The notes: generated by a model from the letters alone, not told the origin. Shown: positions 23,376 to 33,390, counted from the stretch's first letter. The stretch: DNA of 64,000 nucleotides from Ferrimonas balearica DSM 9799 (GCF_000148645.1 NC_014541.1:2317139-2381138), one strand, 5' to 3'. Numbers and translations: made by a program.

Positions 23376-24089
23376 ATGCTGCACATGGACAATATCGGCA
23401 AAGTATTCCGTACCGATCTGATCGAAACTCACGCCCTGAGAGGCCTGCAACTGTCCGTCAACGAGGGAGAGTTCGTTGCGGTAACCGGCCCCTCCGGCAG
23501 TGGCAAAACCACCTTTCTCAACATCGCCGGATTGCTGGAGAACGCCTCCAGTGGCCAGTATTTCCTCGATGGTGAAGAGGTCAGCATGCTGACCGACCGG
23601 GAGCGCTCGCAGCTGCGCAATGAGAAGATCGGTTTTATCTTCCAGGGCTACAACCTGCTGCCGGACCTGAACCTGTTTGATAACGTCGACGTGCCCCTGC
23701 GCTACCGCGGATTCAGCGCCGCCGAGCGCCGTCGCCGCATCGAAGAGGCGCTGGAACAGGTGGGACTGGCCGCCCGGATGAAGCACCTGCCCTCCCAGCT
23801 GTCCGGGGGACAACAACAGCGTGTGGCCATCGCCCGTGCCCTGGCCGGTTCACCCCGCATCCTGTTGGCGGATGAGCCCACCGGTAACCTGGACTCCCTG
23901 ATGGCGCGTCAGGTGATGCAGCTGCTGAACGAGATCAACCGCAACGGCACCACCATCATCATGGTGACCCACGACGCCGAACAAGCCGCGCAAACCCAGC
24001 GCAATATCCACATCGTCGATGGCCAGATCTGCGATCTGGCGATGCTCAACCGCCGCACCGCCGTCGAGCCGGTTGCCGCCGAGGGATAA
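23376..24089 (+). CDS. ABC transporter ATP-binding protein (LolD/MacB type)
   Basis: A 237-residue ATPase. Walker [10 protein letters not shown] (about residue 38), Q-loop [16 protein letters not shown], signature LSGGQQQR (about 143), Walker [13 protein letters not shown] and the H-loop VTHD are all intact. The short NL-x-DS dimer region and length place it with the MacB/LolD/FtsE group, whose permeases have FtsX-like domains, as do the next two genes. AAAGGAG precedes the ATG. It powers export together with both permeases. Confidence 0.93.
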   Translation: MLHMDNIGKVFRTDLIETHALRGLQLSVNEGEFVAVTGPSGSGKTTFLNIAGLLENASSGQYFLDGEEVSMLTDRERSQLRNEKIGFIFQGYNLLPDLNLFDNVDVPLRYRGFSAAERRRRIEEALEQVGLAARMKHLPSQLSGGQQQRVAIARALAGSPRILLADEPTGNLDSLMARQVMQLLNEINRNGTTIIMVTHDAEQAAQTQRNIHIVDGQICDLAMLNRRTAVEPVAAEG

Positions 24090-24092
24090 GCC

Positions 24093-25412
24093 ATGACGCT
24101 GTTTAACTACTACCTCAAACTCGCCTGGCTCAGCGTCCGCCAGAGCCCGGTGATCAGCACCCTGATGGTGCTGGCCATCGCCATCGGCATCGGCACAGCC
24201 GGTACCAGCCTGACCGTCCACCACACCATGAGCCACAACCCCATGGCCCATAAGGACGACCAACTCTACGCGGTGCAGCTGCAAAGCCATGAAGAGGGGC
24301 ACCACTCCGGCACCGAAGATGGCCTGTACTACCAGATCACCTATCAGGACGCGATCAACCTGAGCAAGCAGTCCGGCCCGGTGCGACAGGCGGCGATGAT
24401 CCGCACCGGCTTTACCGTCCAGCCGGAGAACCCGGACCAATACCCCTTTATCGCCGATGGCCGCGCCACCGGCCGCGACTTCTTCGCCATGTTCGACGCC
24501 ACCTTCGTGCATGGCGCGGCCTGGACCGACGAGCAGGGAGAGCTGGCCGAACCGGTGACGGTGATCAGCCAAAGCCTCAACGACAAGCTGTTTGGCGGCG
24601 GCAACAACGTAGGCCGCACCATCGATGCCAACGGCAAGGTCTACACCGTGGTGGGCATCATCACCGACTACAAGCCGCAGCCGCTGTTCTATGACGTCAA
24701 CAACGGCGCCTTCCACCCCCACGAGGAGATGTTTATCCCCTTCAGCCTGCTGCCGGTGCATGAGATTGCCGCCTGGGGCAACACCGATGGCTGGAAGCAG
24801 GAGATGATCAACAGCTACGCCGACCGCCTCAATTCCGAACTCTACTGGGTGCAGTACTGGGTTGAGCTGCGGGACAGCGAGCACCGTGATCAGTACCACC
24901 AGCAGCTGGCCGCCTATATCGACCAGCAACAGGAGATTGGCCGCTTTACCAACCCCGATGCCGTGAGCGAGCTGCGCCGGGTCAGTGAGTGGCTGGAATA
25001 CAACGAGGTGGTCAGCGAGGACAACCGCATTCTGCTGGCGCTGTCGTTCCTGTTCCTGGCGGTGTGCCTGGTCAATATGGTTGGCCTGCTGCTGGCCAAA
25101 TTCCTGCGCCACGCCGCCAATGTGGGCATTCGTCGGGCGCTGGGGGCCAGTCGCGGGCAAGTGATGGCCCAGCATCTTACTGAGGTGGGATTGATTGGCC
25201 TGCTGGGCGGCCTGCTGGGCAGCGTATTTGCCCTGATTGGCCTGGCGGGACTGCGCCAGCTCTACCCCGGTTATGACCAGCTGGCGCGGATGGACCTCAC
25301 CATCCTGTTCAGCCTGCTGACTCTGGCGCTGTGTGCCGCCCTGCTGGCTGGGCTTTTTCCGGCCTGGCGCATCGGCCGCACCAACCCCGCCCACTACCTG
25401 AAAAGCCAATAA
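24093..25412 (+). CDS. MacB/FtsX-type ABC permease, first subunit
   Basis: A 439-residue permease with the MacB topology: one N-terminal membrane helix (residues 15-40, ISTLMVLAIAIGIGTAG), a periplasmic domain of about 240 residues, then three C-terminal helices (about 318-340, 370-395 and 405-425). GIRRALGASRGQVMAQHL near residue 345 is the coupling-loop motif that contacts the ATPase. It starts 3 bp after the ATPase gene and is followed 10 bp later by a second permease of the same type, suggesting a heterodimer. Confidence 0.88.
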   Translation: MTLFNYYLKLAWLSVRQSPVISTLMVLAIAIGIGTAGTSLTVHHTMSHNPMAHKDDQLYAVQLQSHEEGHHSGTEDGLYYQITYQDAINLSKQSGPVRQAAMIRTGFTVQPENPDQYPFIADGRATGRDFFAMFDATFVHGAAWTDEQGELAEPVTVISQSLNDKLFGGGNNVGRTIDANGKVYTVVGIITDYKPQPLFYDVNNGAFHPHEEMFIPFSLLPVHEIAAWGNTDGWKQEMINSYADRLNSELYWVQYWVELRDSEHRDQYHQQLAAYIDQQQEIGRFTNPDAVSELRRVSEWLEYNEVVSEDNRILLALSFLFLAVCLVNMVGLLLAKFLRHAANVGIRRALGASRGQVMAQHLTEVGLIGLLGGLLGSVFALIGLAGLRQLYPGYDQLARMDLTILFSLLTLALCAALLAGLFPAWRIGRTNPAHYLKSQ

Positions 25413-25422
25413 GGAGCCGATC

Positions 25423-26625
25423 ATGTTTGAACTTCGCCCTATTCTGTCGGCCCTGCTGCGAAACAAAAGTGGCCCGCTGCTGATTGTGCTGCAACTGGCC
25501 CTGACCCTGGCCGTGGTTGCCAACGCCGCCTTTATCATCCAGGAGCGCCTGGCCATGATGGCGCGGGACTCCGGCATCCCCGAATCTGAGCTTATCGGCT
25601 TTACCCTGGCCGAGATGCACATGGATAAAGACCTGCTGGCCCAGCGCCAGATGGACGAGCAGGCTCTGCGCGCCATCCCCGGCGTGAAAGACGCGGTGGC
25701 CACCAACCACCTGCCCCTGACCAACAGTGGCTCCTCCACCACGGTGAGCTCCGGGCCCAGTGGCGAAGGCCGTAAGCTGAACGTGGGCTACTACACCGGC
25801 AACGAGCACCTGTTCACCACCCTGGGCCTCAGCCTCAGTGAGGGCCGCACCTTCGACGCCAGTGACATCCGCAGTGGTGGCCACACCAGCACCCCGCCTT
25901 CGCAGGTGATGCTGAGCCGCGACAGCGCCGAGTACCTGTTTCCCGACAGCAGTGCCGTAGGCAAACACGTCTACCTGCGGGATGAGCCCATCGAAGTGGT
26001 GGGCGTCTATGACCGCCTGCAAACCCCCTGGCCCCATCGCACTCACAGCTTCGCCTCCGCCCTGCTGCCGGTGGAAAACGATCGCTTCTTTGTCCGCTAC
26101 ATCGTGCGGGTCGACCCCGCCCAGCGGGATGCGGTGATGAAGCAGATTGAGTCCACCCTGCTGGCGCTGGACCCCAGCCGGGTGATCACCAGCCTGCGCC
26201 ACTTTGACGAGATCCGCGAGCGGGCCTACCGCAATGACCGCGCCATGGCGGTGCTGCTGGGGGTGGTGATCGTGCTGCTGCTGGTGGTGACTGCGCTGGG
26301 GGTGGTCGGACTGGCCAGCTACAGCGTGGCACAGCGCCGCAAGCAGATCGGCACCCGGCGCGCCCTGGGCGCCACCCGCACCGCCATTGTCCGCCACTTC
26401 CTCACCGAGAATATGATGATCTGCCTGACCGGAATGGGGCTGGGGCTGCTGGCCGGGCTGGGGTTGAACCAATACCTGATGCACCACTACGAGCTGAGCC
26501 GTCTGCCGCTGAGTTATCTGGGGGTGACTCTGGCGGGGCTGGTGTTGCTCAGTCAGTGTGCCGCCGCTTCCCCCGCGCTGCGGGCCGCTCGGGTCTCCCC
26601 CGCGCTGGCGACCCGCTCGGTGTAA
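25423..26625 (+). CDS. MacB/FtsX-type ABC permease, second subunit
   Basis: A 400-residue permease with the same plan as the preceding gene: an N-terminal helix (residues 18-40, LLIVLQLALTLAVVANAAFI), a periplasmic MacB-like domain with VMLSRDSAEYLFPDSSAVGK, and three C-terminal helices. GTRRALGATRTAIVRHFL is the conserved coupling loop. AAGGAG precedes the ATG. Paired with the previous permease it likely forms the exporter core. The exported substrate is unknown; MacB relatives move macrolides, toxins or lipopeptides, and others act in mechanotransmission. Confidence 0.88.
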   Translation: MFELRPILSALLRNKSGPLLIVLQLALTLAVVANAAFIIQERLAMMARDSGIPESELIGFTLAEMHMDKDLLAQRQMDEQALRAIPGVKDAVATNHLPLTNSGSSTTVSSGPSGEGRKLNVGYYTGNEHLFTTLGLSLSEGRTFDASDIRSGGHTSTPPSQVMLSRDSAEYLFPDSSAVGKHVYLRDEPIEVVGVYDRLQTPWPHRTHSFASALLPVENDRFFVRYIVRVDPAQRDAVMKQIESTLLALDPSRVITSLRHFDEIRERAYRNDRAMAVLLGVVIVLLLVVTALGVVGLASYSVAQRRKQIGTRRALGATRTAIVRHFLTENMMICLTGMGLGLLAGLGLNQYLMHHYELSRLPLSYLGVTLAGLVLLSQCAAASPALRAARVSPALATRSV

Positions 26626-26692
26626 CGGGCAACGGTAGCCAACGGTGAAAAACCACGTAATCTATTAGGCGGCAAAGGAGGGATTACCGGCC

Positions 26693-28024
26693 ATGGACTG
26701 CATCTTGATCATTGACGACAACCCGGCCATCGGCGAAGCGCTGTCGCTGCTGCTGGAACTGGACGGCCACCGCACCCGTTGCTGCACCACGCCAGAAGAG
26801 GCGCTGCAACTGGTGGAAGAGGAGGAGGTCGGGCTGGTGATCCAGGACATGAACTTCAGTGCCGACACCACCTCCGGCGAGGAGGGGCGCACGCTGTTTC
26901 ACGCCCTGCAGGCCAAGGCGCCCGGATTGCCGGTGATCCTGCTGACCGCATGGACCGATCTGGCCATGGCGGTAGAACTGGTGAAGGCCGGCGCTGCCGA
27001 CTACCTCGGCAAACCCTGGGATGACCAGAAGCTGCGCCTCACCGTCAACAACCTGCTGGAGCTGTCCCGCCTGCGCCGCCAGGCCCGGGCCCGGGAATAC
27101 CAGCAGGCCAACCGAAAGCGCCAACTGAGCCAGTTCGACCTGTGCGGCATCCTGCTGCACAGCCCGGCAATGCTGGACCTGCTCGACACCACCACCCGCG
27201 TCGCCGCCTCCGGTCTGCCGGTGCTGATCACCGGCCCCAATGGGGCCGGCAAAGAGCGCATCGCCGATGTGCTCCAGGCCAACTCTCCCCTCAAGGATCG
27301 CCCCTACATCAAGGTGAACGTCGGCGCCCTGCCGCCGGAGCTGATGGAAGCGGAACTGTTTGGGGTGGAACCCGGCGCCTTTACCGGCGCCAGCAAACGC
27401 CGCATCGGCCGATTTGAAGCCGCCGATGGCGGCACCCTGTTTCTGGATGAACTGGGCAACCTGCCGCTGTCCGGTCAGGTGAAGCTGCTGCGGGTGCTGC
27501 AAACCGGGGAGTTCGAACGCCTCGGTTGCCACCAGACCCGCCGCGTGTCGGTGCGGGTGATCAGCGCCACCAACGCCGATCTGGTGGCTGCCATTCACGC
27601 TGGTACCTTCCGGGAAGATCTCTACTATCGCCTCAATGGGGTGCAGCTGGCGCTGCCACCACTGGCGGAGCGGGAAGAGGAGATCCTGCCGCTGGCCGAG
27701 CATTTCCTCGATGGCAAAGCGTCCCTCAGCGACGCCGCCCGCCAAACCCTGCTGGCCCACCCCTGGCCCGGCAATGTGCGGGAGCTGGAAAACGCCATCG
27801 CCCGGGCCGCCCTGCTCTGCCGCGATGCGGTGATCACCCCGGCGGATCTCGCCCTGCAGGCGCCGCCTCCGCCGCCGCCCACTTCCCCATCTGACCTCGA
27901 CGCCGCCACCATCACCGACGCCCTGGCCCGCCATGGCGGCATGGTGGCCCGGGCCGCACGCAGTCTCGGGGTTTCGCGCCAGCAACTGTACCGGCGCATG
28001 GAGAAACTGGCGGTGAGCAAATGA
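26693..28024 (+). CDS. NtrC-family sigma-54-dependent response regulator
   Basis: A 443-residue activator. The receiver domain has Asp52 (VIQDMNF) as phospho-acceptor, with a short loop insertion after it, Thr in LLTAWTD and Lys in GKPWD. The AAA+ domain follows, with Walker [10 protein letters not shown], the GAFTGA loop that contacts sigma-54, Walker [11 protein letters not shown] and [10 protein letters not shown] Pro-rich linker ([11 protein letters not shown]) leads to a Fis-type helix-turn-helix ([19 protein letters not shown]). It sits between the exporter genes and its kinase, with which it overlaps by 4 bp. It should activate the sigma-54 promoter upstream of the exporter operon. Confidence 0.93.
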   Translation: MDCILIIDDNPAIGEALSLLLELDGHRTRCCTTPEEALQLVEEEEVGLVIQDMNFSADTTSGEEGRTLFHALQAKAPGLPVILLTAWTDLAMAVELVKAGAADYLGKPWDDQKLRLTVNNLLELSRLRRQARAREYQQANRKRQLSQFDLCGILLHSPAMLDLLDTTTRVAASGLPVLITGPNGAGKERIADVLQANSPLKDRPYIKVNVGALPPELMEAELFGVEPGAFTGASKRRIGRFEAADGGTLFLDELGNLPLSGQVKLLRVLQTGEFERLGCHQTRRVSVRVISATNADLVAAIHAGTFREDLYYRLNGVQLALPPLAEREEEILPLAEHFLDGKASLSDAARQTLLAHPWPGNVRELENAIARAALLCRDAVITPADLALQAPPPPPPTSPSDLDAATITDALARHGGMVARAARSLGVSRQQLYRRMEKLAVSK

Positions 28025-29376
28025 GCCTGCGCGCCCTGTTGTTGCTGTGGGCCGCGCTGTCATCACTCATCGCCGCCCTGCTGGCTATCGGCCTGCCCCG
28101 CCTGTTGCCCGGCTACAGCGAGTGGTCGACCACGGCCCAGTTGCTCACCCTGGTGTTGGTGCTGCTGCCGCTGATGTTGCTGCTGGTGTACCGGCTCAGT
28201 CGACCGCTGCGCCAGGGGCTGGCCGCGCTGGAAGCGGGCATCCTGAATTTCGCTGACGGCGATTTCAGCACCACCCTGCCCCCTCGAGGCTCGCCCGAGA
28301 CCCGAACTTTGGCAGAGCAGTACAACGCCATGGCGATCAAGCTGCGGCAGGAGCGATTTACCCTGCACCAGCGGGAGCTGATCCTCGACAAGGTACTGCA
28401 GAACTCGCCGATGCTGGTGCTGCTGACGGACGCCCGGGGCCGCATCGTACTGGCCAATCGGGAGACGGAGCAGTTCTTCGGCCAGACCGGACTGGAGGGC
28501 CAGAACCTCAGCGAACTCCTCGCCCCCTACGACAACCACACCCGTGCGCTGTTTGACGCCACCACCGATGGCCTCTACCCCCTCCATTCCGATCAGCAGG
28601 CCGACACCTATTACCTGGTGCAGGGGCAGTTCCACCTCCATGGCCAGCCCCACCGCCTGATACTGGCGCGCCAACTGACCCGGGAACTGGCCCGGCAGGA
28701 AGCGGCAGCGTGGAAGAAGGTGATCCGGGTGATCAGCCACGAGCTCAACAACAGCCTGGCGCCCATCAGCTCCATGAGCCACAGTGGCCGCGCCCTGCTG
28801 CCGGAACAGTCCGACCCGCGCCTGCATCGGGTGTTCAGCGCCATCGAGGAGCGTTGCCAAAGCCTCAACCGCTTTATCCAGGGCTACGCCACCTTTGCCA
28901 AACTGCCCACGCCGCAGCCGCAGTTGGTCAGCTGGCACGCCTTTATCGAGGGGCTGCGGGCCCAGTACCCCTTTGTGCTGCAAGGCGACCTGCCCGCACT
29001 GTCCGGCTGGTTTGATGCCAGCCAACTGGAACGGGCCATGGTTAACCTGCTGAAGAACGCCCACGAGAGCGGCAGTGACGCCGACGCCATCACCCTGTCC
29101 GTGGAAACGCTGGAATCCGGCGTCAGCCTGCGCGTCAGTGACCGTGGTCAGGGCATGAGCCAGGCCACCCTTAACCAGGCCCTGATCCCCTTCTACTCCA
29201 CCAAACGCCAGGGCACCGGACTGGGCCTCGCCCTCTGCCGCGAAATCGCCGAAGCCCACGGCGGCCAGATGCAGCTACAAAACCGCCCCGACGGTGGCGT
29301 CAGCGTCAGCCTGTGGTTGCCGGAAGGGTTGGCGAGTGAAGCGGCAGGAGCGGCGGAGAAATTAAAGCGAGGGTAA
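28021..29376 (+). CDS. Sensor histidine kinase partner of the NtrC-type regulator
   Basis: A 451-residue kinase. Two membrane helices (residues 4-24 and 40-60) enclose a very short periplasmic loop, so sensing is probably within or next to the membrane. A HAMP-like segment and a PAS domain (LQNSPMLVLLTDARGRIVLAN) follow. The H-box VISHELNNSLAPISS has His240. ATP-binding boxes are N (LLKNAHES), G1 (VSDRGQGMS), F (FYSTKRQG) and G2 (GLGLAL). The ATGA overlap with the regulator gene couples their synthesis. The stimulus is unknown, perhaps the exporter's substrate or envelope stress. Confidence 0.92.
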   Translation: MSLRALLLLWAALSSLIAALLAIGLPRLLPGYSEWSTTAQLLTLVLVLLPLMLLLVYRLSRPLRQGLAALEAGILNFADGDFSTTLPPRGSPETRTLAEQYNAMAIKLRQERFTLHQRELILDKVLQNSPMLVLLTDARGRIVLANRETEQFFGQTGLEGQNLSELLAPYDNHTRALFDATTDGLYPLHSDQQADTYYLVQGQFHLHGQPHRLILARQLTRELARQEAAAWKKVIRVISHELNNSLAPISSMSHSGRALLPEQSDPRLHRVFSAIEERCQSLNRFIQGYATFAKLPTPQPQLVSWHAFIEGLRAQYPFVLQGDLPALSGWFDASQLERAMVNLLKNAHESGSDADAITLSVETLESGVSLRVSDRGQGMSQATLNQALIPFYSTKRQGTGLGLALCREIAEAHGGQMQLQNRPDGGVSVSLWLPEGLASEAAGAAEKLKRG

Positions 29377-29384
29377 GTTCAATT

Positions 29385-29470
29385 CGTGCGCCACAGGCGC
29401 ACGCTAAAGCAGGTTTCGCACTCTGAATCGAAGCACTGGCGTTAACTGTAGCGTGGACCAGTGGCCCACG
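29385..29470. repeat. REP-like palindromic pair after the kinase gene
   Basis: Two hairpins lie 48 bp apart: CGTGCGCC-aca-GGCGCACG (29385-29403, perfect 8-bp stem) and CGTGG-N9-CCACG (29452-29470). The framing ACGCTAAAGC and GTAGCGTGG are typical of extragenic palindromic repeats of gammaproteobacteria. There is no T tract, so these are not standard terminators, though they may protect the mRNA end. Confidence 0.5.
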
Positions 29471-29618
29471 GAAACCAAATGGATTCGGGCAGACTTAAGG
29501 GGACACCCACCTTAGGAGCAGGGGCGAAACCAGCCATTAAGTTTGATAGCTCTGCTCTACATCGTCCCCACTCACAAAGCGTCGACAACCAAACACACCT
29601 ACCCTGCCCAACCTCCCC

Positions 29619-30431
29619 TTACTCGACCAGATAGTCACCCAACAATGATTCGATGGTATTTACCACCTCGGCACAGATTTGAGCATTGAGGGCATCCGGG
29701 TGCGGTGGGGCAAAGCGGCCGCTGTCATTATCGAAGTACTGGCCTGAGGCGTTGGCAAACTCCTCCGACAGGGCGGCGCGGGTCAGGATGTCGGCGCCGA
29801 TGTTGAGGTCACCGCCTTTTACGCCAAAGGCGTCGCTCACCATCTTGCTGCCCAGCAACGAAGCGGGGTTTACCGCGATGTTGATCGGCTCGTTGGCGGC
29901 GCGGTTTAAGCCCCACTGCCGTGACCACATGGTCAACGCCAGTTTGCTCTGGGCGTAGGCGGCGCTGTCAGACAGAAACTGTTCCCCCCGCAGTGCTGCC
30001 AGGTCCACGCTGGCCTGGGCGGCGGAGGAGAGGTTCACCACCCTGCCCTCAGCGCCCAGCAAGGGAGCTAGCTTCTTTGCCAGCAGGTAAGGCGCCAGGG
30101 TGTTCACCACAAAGCGCACATCGAGACCGGACTCGGTTCGGGGGTTGGGGGTGCTGTAGACCCCCGCGTTATTGATCAGCACATCCAGGGCCTGTCCGCT
30201 GACCAGCACCGTGCGCGCCATCGCCACCACCTCCTCCAGACGCGACAGATCCGCCTGCAGAACCTGCACCGGACCTGCGCCGGGGATGGCGGTCAGGGTG
30301 GCCACCGTGTCCGCCAGTTTGCTGGCACTGCGGCCATGCACCAACAGGTGGTGCCCTTCGGCGGCCAGCAGTTTTGCGGTGGCCAGGCCGATGCCGTCGG
30401 TGGCGCCGGTCAGCAGAATGGTTTTCGCCAT
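29619..30431 (-). CDS. Short-chain dehydrogenase/reductase
   Basis: A 270-residue SDR. TGATDGIGLATAKLLA (residues 8-23) is the glycine-rich cofactor motif; HGRSASKL after beta-2 suggests NADP(H). LINNAGVY is the structural NNAG motif. NLSSAAQ supplies Ser, and YAQSK gives the catalytic Tyr and Lys. The start at 30431 (MAKTILLTG) has AAGGAG upstream; the longer frame from 30494 adds residues that do not fit. It looks like the retinol-dehydrogenase-like, WW-oxidoreductase-like subgroup; substrate unknown. No operon partners. Confidence 0.9.
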   Translation of the reverse strand: MAKTILLTGATDGIGLATAKLLAAEGHHLLVHGRSASKLADTVATLTAIPGAGPVQVLQADLSRLEEVVAMARTVLVSGQALDVLINNAGVYSTPNPRTESGLDVRFVVNTLAPYLLAKKLAPLLGAEGRVVNLSSAAQASVDLAALRGEQFLSDSAAYAQSKLALTMWSRQWGLNRAANEPINIAVNPASLLGSKMVSDAFGVKGGDLNIGADILTRAALSEEFANASGQYFDNDSGRFAPPHPDALNAQICAEVVNTIESLLGDYLVE

Positions 30432-31070
30432 GAATGAGCACTCCTTAAACGCCACCGGGCGGGAACCGCGCGGTTCTGACACCGGTGAATCCACAAATTC
30501 GTGGTCGCAGGATCATGAATCGATACCGCGACGGCTGCCACAACCGAACCCGCGCAGAGGGCGAACCACGATGCCATTGAATATATGGGGGAACAGTACA
30601 GGGTAGCTCGTGGATCGCGGTAAGCCATTCGCAAATCGAAAAAAAAGGTTCTTCGCGGATCAGCGGGGAAAGAAGACAGAAGCGACTTCTCCAATAAAAT
30701 ACCTTTTCATGGCCTCTGCTCGCCTTGAGGGACTGATGCTGTTTCCGAATAAGAGTGAGCACCCAGCTATCACGGCGCAGCCGTCCACCAAAGGCCGACT
30801 CGCGGCGCCGAGCGGGAGCGACTGGGAGTGAAGCCGAGGGCCAGGGAAGGCCCGAGTGCCAGTCGAGCAAGGATGCGAGTCTGGCCAGTGCTGAACGTGA
30901 AGGAGTGGGAGCGAGGGGCTGTCGCCGCGTCGGAGGCAGGGGTGTCAAGAGCGGGGCGCGCAGCCGGGCAGCGCCCTTCTGGTGCCCGCCGGGGCATCCC
31001 GGCAATGGCTCGGTAGGTGGAAACGGGCTCGGAGCCAAGGTTCCCACGGAAATATGCGATGACCCCCCCC
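30432..31070. other. Unexplained G+C-rich, structured intergenic region
   Basis: About 640 bp between the SDR gene and the deoD terminator. The part from about 30770 to 31060 is unusually G+C- and purine-rich (many GGGAG, GCGAG blocks) and full of short inverted repeats, for example GCCGGG-GCAT-CCCGGC, GGCC-N6-GGCC and GGCTC-G-GAGCC. Frames through it are Pro/Arg-rich without ribosome sites and look non-coding. It may be a dispersed repeat, a degraded element or a structured RNA; I cannot tell. The left part holds the SDR promoter. Confidence 0.45.
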
Positions 31071-31098
31071 AAAAAAAGCCTCCGCGAGGGAGGCTTTT
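31071..31098 (-). terminator. Terminator of the nupC-deoD operon
   Basis: Read on the minus strand, a 10-bp stem (AAAAGCCTCC / GGAGGCTTTT) with a 5-nt loop is followed by seven T, about 20 bp after the deoD stop. Confidence 0.9.
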
Positions 31099-31117
31099 CT
31101 GACTCAGAAACGCGCTA

Positions 31118-31828
31118 TCAGTCGATGGAGATGGCGGCTTCGAGGGTCAGTTTGATCATGTCGTTCAGGGTCAGCTGGCGCTCTTCAGCGGTCAGGTGCT
31201 CACCGCGAACGATGTGGTCGGTTACGGTCATCATCGCCAGTGCCTTGGCGCCGAACTCAGCAGCAACGCCGTACAGGCCGGCGGCTTCCATCTCGACACC
31301 CAGCATGCCGTACTTGGCCATGGTGGCGTAGCGGGACTCGTCCGGGCTGTAGAACAGGTCGGAAGTGTACACGTTACCCACGTGGTAGTTGGCACCCTGC
31401 TTCTGGGCAGCGTTAACCGCGGCAGACAGCAGACCGAAGTCGGCGATCATGGCGTAGTCGGTACCCGGGAAACGGGTGCGGTTCACACCGGAGTCGGTGG
31501 AAGCGCCCATGGCCAGTACCACGTCCATCATCTTCACGTTGTCGGAGATGGCGCCGCAGGAACCGATGCGGATGATGTTCTTCACGCCGTACTCGGTGAT
31601 CAGTTCTTTGGCGTAGATGGAGATGGACGGTACGCCCATGCCGGAACCCATTACGGAGATGCGCTTGCCCTGGTAGGTGCCGGTGTAGCCCAGCATGTTG
31701 CGCACGTCACACACCTGTACGGCGTCTTCCAGGAAGTTCTCGGCGATGTACTTGGCGCGCAGCGGGTCGCCCGGCATCAGTACGGTGTCGGCAAAGGCGC
31801 CAGCGGGAGCATTAATGTGAGGGGTCAT
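31118..31828 (-). CDS. deoD: Purine nucleoside phosphorylase, DeoD type
   Basis: A 236-residue hexameric-type phosphorylase that splits purine (deoxy)nucleosides with phosphate. [29 protein letters not shown] is the family's N terminus with the phosphate-binding GDP-x-[21 protein letters not shown] (ribose contact Glu) and [10 protein letters not shown] (catalytic Asp) follow. The ATG at 31828 has GGAG eight bases upstream. It lies 13 bp downstream of the nucleoside transporter gene, with which it forms a salvage operon ending in a strong terminator. Confidence 0.96.
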   Translation of the reverse strand: MTPHINAPAGAFADTVLMPGDPLRAKYIAENFLEDAVQVCDVRNMLGYTGTYQGKRISVMGSGMGVPSISIYAKELITEYGVKNIIRIGSCGAISDNVKMMDVVLAMGASTDSGVNRTRFPGTDYAMIADFGLLSAAVNAAQKQGANYHVGNVYTSDLFYSPDESRYATMAKYGMLGVEMEAAGLYGVAAEFGAKALAMMTVTDHIVRGEHLTAEERQLTLNDMIKLTLEAAISID

Positions 31829-31841
31829 GGGTAGTCTCCAC

Positions 31842-33296
31842 TTATTGGAAGGTAAACAGCAGGCCCGCAATGGTGCCGCTCATCAGGTTAGCCAGGGCCG
31901 CGGCCAGCAGGCAGCGCGGGCCGATTTGGCCAAGAACTTGGCGACGCTGGGGCGCCATCGCCACCAGGCCACCGATCACCATTGCCAGGGAGCCAAAGTT
32001 GGCAAAACCACACAGGGCAAAGGTAACGATGATTTGGGTTTTCGGGCTCAGGGTGTCAGCGACAGACATAAAGTCGACGTAAGCCACGAATTCGTTGATC
32101 GCCAGTTTCTGGCCGATAAAGGAAGCCGCCACCTGCGCTTCAGACCACGGCACACCCATCACCCAGGCCAGCGGTGCCAGCAGCACACCGAGGATGGATT
32201 GCAGTTGCAGCTTGGCTTCGGCAGCGGTCATCACGGCCTGAACGGCGGCGGCGTTGTTGTCGCCCAGGTTCAGACTGCTCAGGTTCTCAATCAGTACGCT
32301 GCGGTCGATGGCGGTGATCCACTGGCCGATCTCGGCAGCGTTCTGCTCGGTGGCCTGGGCCAGTGCAACCGCAAAGCCATCAAAGGCCGGCAGGTTGGCG
32401 GCAGTGGCCTGCAGAGCGTCGAAAGCCGCTTGCAGGTCGGCGTTACCGTAGCCGAAGAAGGCCGCAATGCCGGACAGCATGCCGTTGATCAGGGCGATCA
32501 GGGCAACAAAAGCCAGCAGCAGTGCACCCACCTGGATCACCTGCTGCATGCCCATGCTGGCACCGGCTGCCGCAGCGTCCAGTACGTTAGCGGGCTTGTC
32601 TTCCACTTCGTCGATGACCTTGTTCAGGTCCTCTTCCGCTTTCTCGGTTTCCGGGCACATCAGCTTGGCAAACAGCAGGCCAGCCGGGGCGGTCATAAAG
32701 CAGGCGGTGAGAATGTACTTGGGGTCGATGCCCAGAGAGATGTAGCCAATCATGGTGCCGCCAGCCACGGACGCCAGACCACCGGTCATCACGGCGAACA
32801 GCTCGGAGCGGGTCATGCGGTTAACGAAAGGACGCACCAGGGAGGGCGCCTCAATCGGGCCGACAAAGATGTTGGCGGTGGCAGACAGAGACTCAGCGCG
32901 GGAGGTGCCCAGGATGGCGCGCAGGACGCCACCGATGCCGCCGATGATCTTCTGCATCAGGCCGAGGTAATAGAGCACGGAGATCAGGGCGCAGACAAAC
33001 ACCAGCGGACCCAATACGTGCAGCAGGAAGATGAAGCCGACCTTAAAGTTGGCCAGGTCACCCATCAGGAAGCTCAGACCGGCGTTAGCGTAGCCAATCA
33101 CGTTGTTGACGCCATTGGAGGCGGCCTGCAGGACGCTTTGGCCTGCCGGCACGAACATCACGAACGCGCCAAAGGCGATCTGGAACGCCAGTGCGCCCGC
33201 TACGGTGCGGACGGAAACCGCACGCCGGTTTTCAGAGAACAGCAGGGCAATACCGATCAGGGTCGCCATGCCCAGCAAACTGATGAAAACTTCCAT
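31842..33296 (-). CDS. Concentrative nucleoside transporter, NupC family, with an insertion
   Basis: A 484-residue CNT-family transporter that imports nucleosides with H+ or Na+. [21 protein letters not shown] opens it, and [21 protein letters not shown] and [13 protein letters not shown] are the substrate-binding regions. Length exceeds the usual 400. The excess lies between FFGYG and [17 protein letters not shown], where about 75 extra residues ([18 protein letters not shown], then [18 protein letters not shown]) form what should be a soluble loop; a shorter acidic loop also lies after [10 protein letters not shown]. deoD follows 13 bp later. The upstream region has a CRP-like half-site and a perfect palindrome. 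Confidence 0.92.
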   Translation of the reverse strand: MEVFISLLGMATLIGIALLFSENRRAVSVRTVAGALAFQIAFGAFVMFVPAGQSVLQAASNGVNNVIGYANAGLSFLMGDLANFKVGFIFLLHVLGPLVFVCALISVLYYLGLMQKIIGGIGGVLRAILGTSRAESLSATANIFVGPIEAPSLVRPFVNRMTRSELFAVMTGGLASVAGGTMIGYISLGIDPKYILTACFMTAPAGLLFAKLMCPETEKAEEDLNKVIDEVEDKPANVLDAAAAGASMGMQQVIQVGALLLAFVALIALINGMLSGIAAFFGYGNADLQAAFDALQATAANLPAFDGFAVALAQATEQNAAEIGQWITAIDRSVLIENLSSLNLGDNNAAAVQAVMTAAEAKLQLQSILGVLLAPLAWVMGVPWSEAQVAASFIGQKLAINEFVAYVDFMSVADTLSPKTQIIVTFALCGFANFGSLAMVIGGLVAMAPQRRQVLGQIGPRCLLAAALANLMSGTIAGLLFTFQ

Positions 33297-33355
33297 AAAA
33301 ATTACCACGAACTAAAGAGTTAGCGTCGATGGTAATTTCATTCGATGAAGTGTCG

Positions 33356-33390
33356 AGAGAGCCAGATCACAGGCTGCGTTGCGCAACGCA
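33356..33390. promoter_or_regulatory. CRP-like site and 16-bp palindrome upstream of the transporter
   Basis: TGCGTTGCGCAACGCA (33375-33390) is a perfect palindrome with a central CpG, the usual form of LacI/PurR/CytR-family operators. Beside it, AGAGA-GCCAGA-TCACA (33356-33371) has one perfect CRP half-site. CRP plus CytR control of nucleoside salvage genes is established in enterobacteria, so a parallel arrangement is likely here. Confidence 0.5.

Noticed and set aside
23850-25742. 630-codon minus-strand ORF across the ABC permease genes
   Set aside because: Repetitive Gln/His/Val-rich shadow spanning several genuine genes; no start signal or domain.
30445-31047. 200-codon minus-strand ORF between the SDR and deoD genes
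   Set aside because: Pro/Arg/Ser-rich with no ribosome site, and its frame runs through palindrome-rich DNA; treated as non-coding.
31827-33323. 498-codon + strand ORF opposite the nucleoside transporter
   Set aside because: Gln/His/Gly-rich antisense translation of a clear membrane transporter gene.
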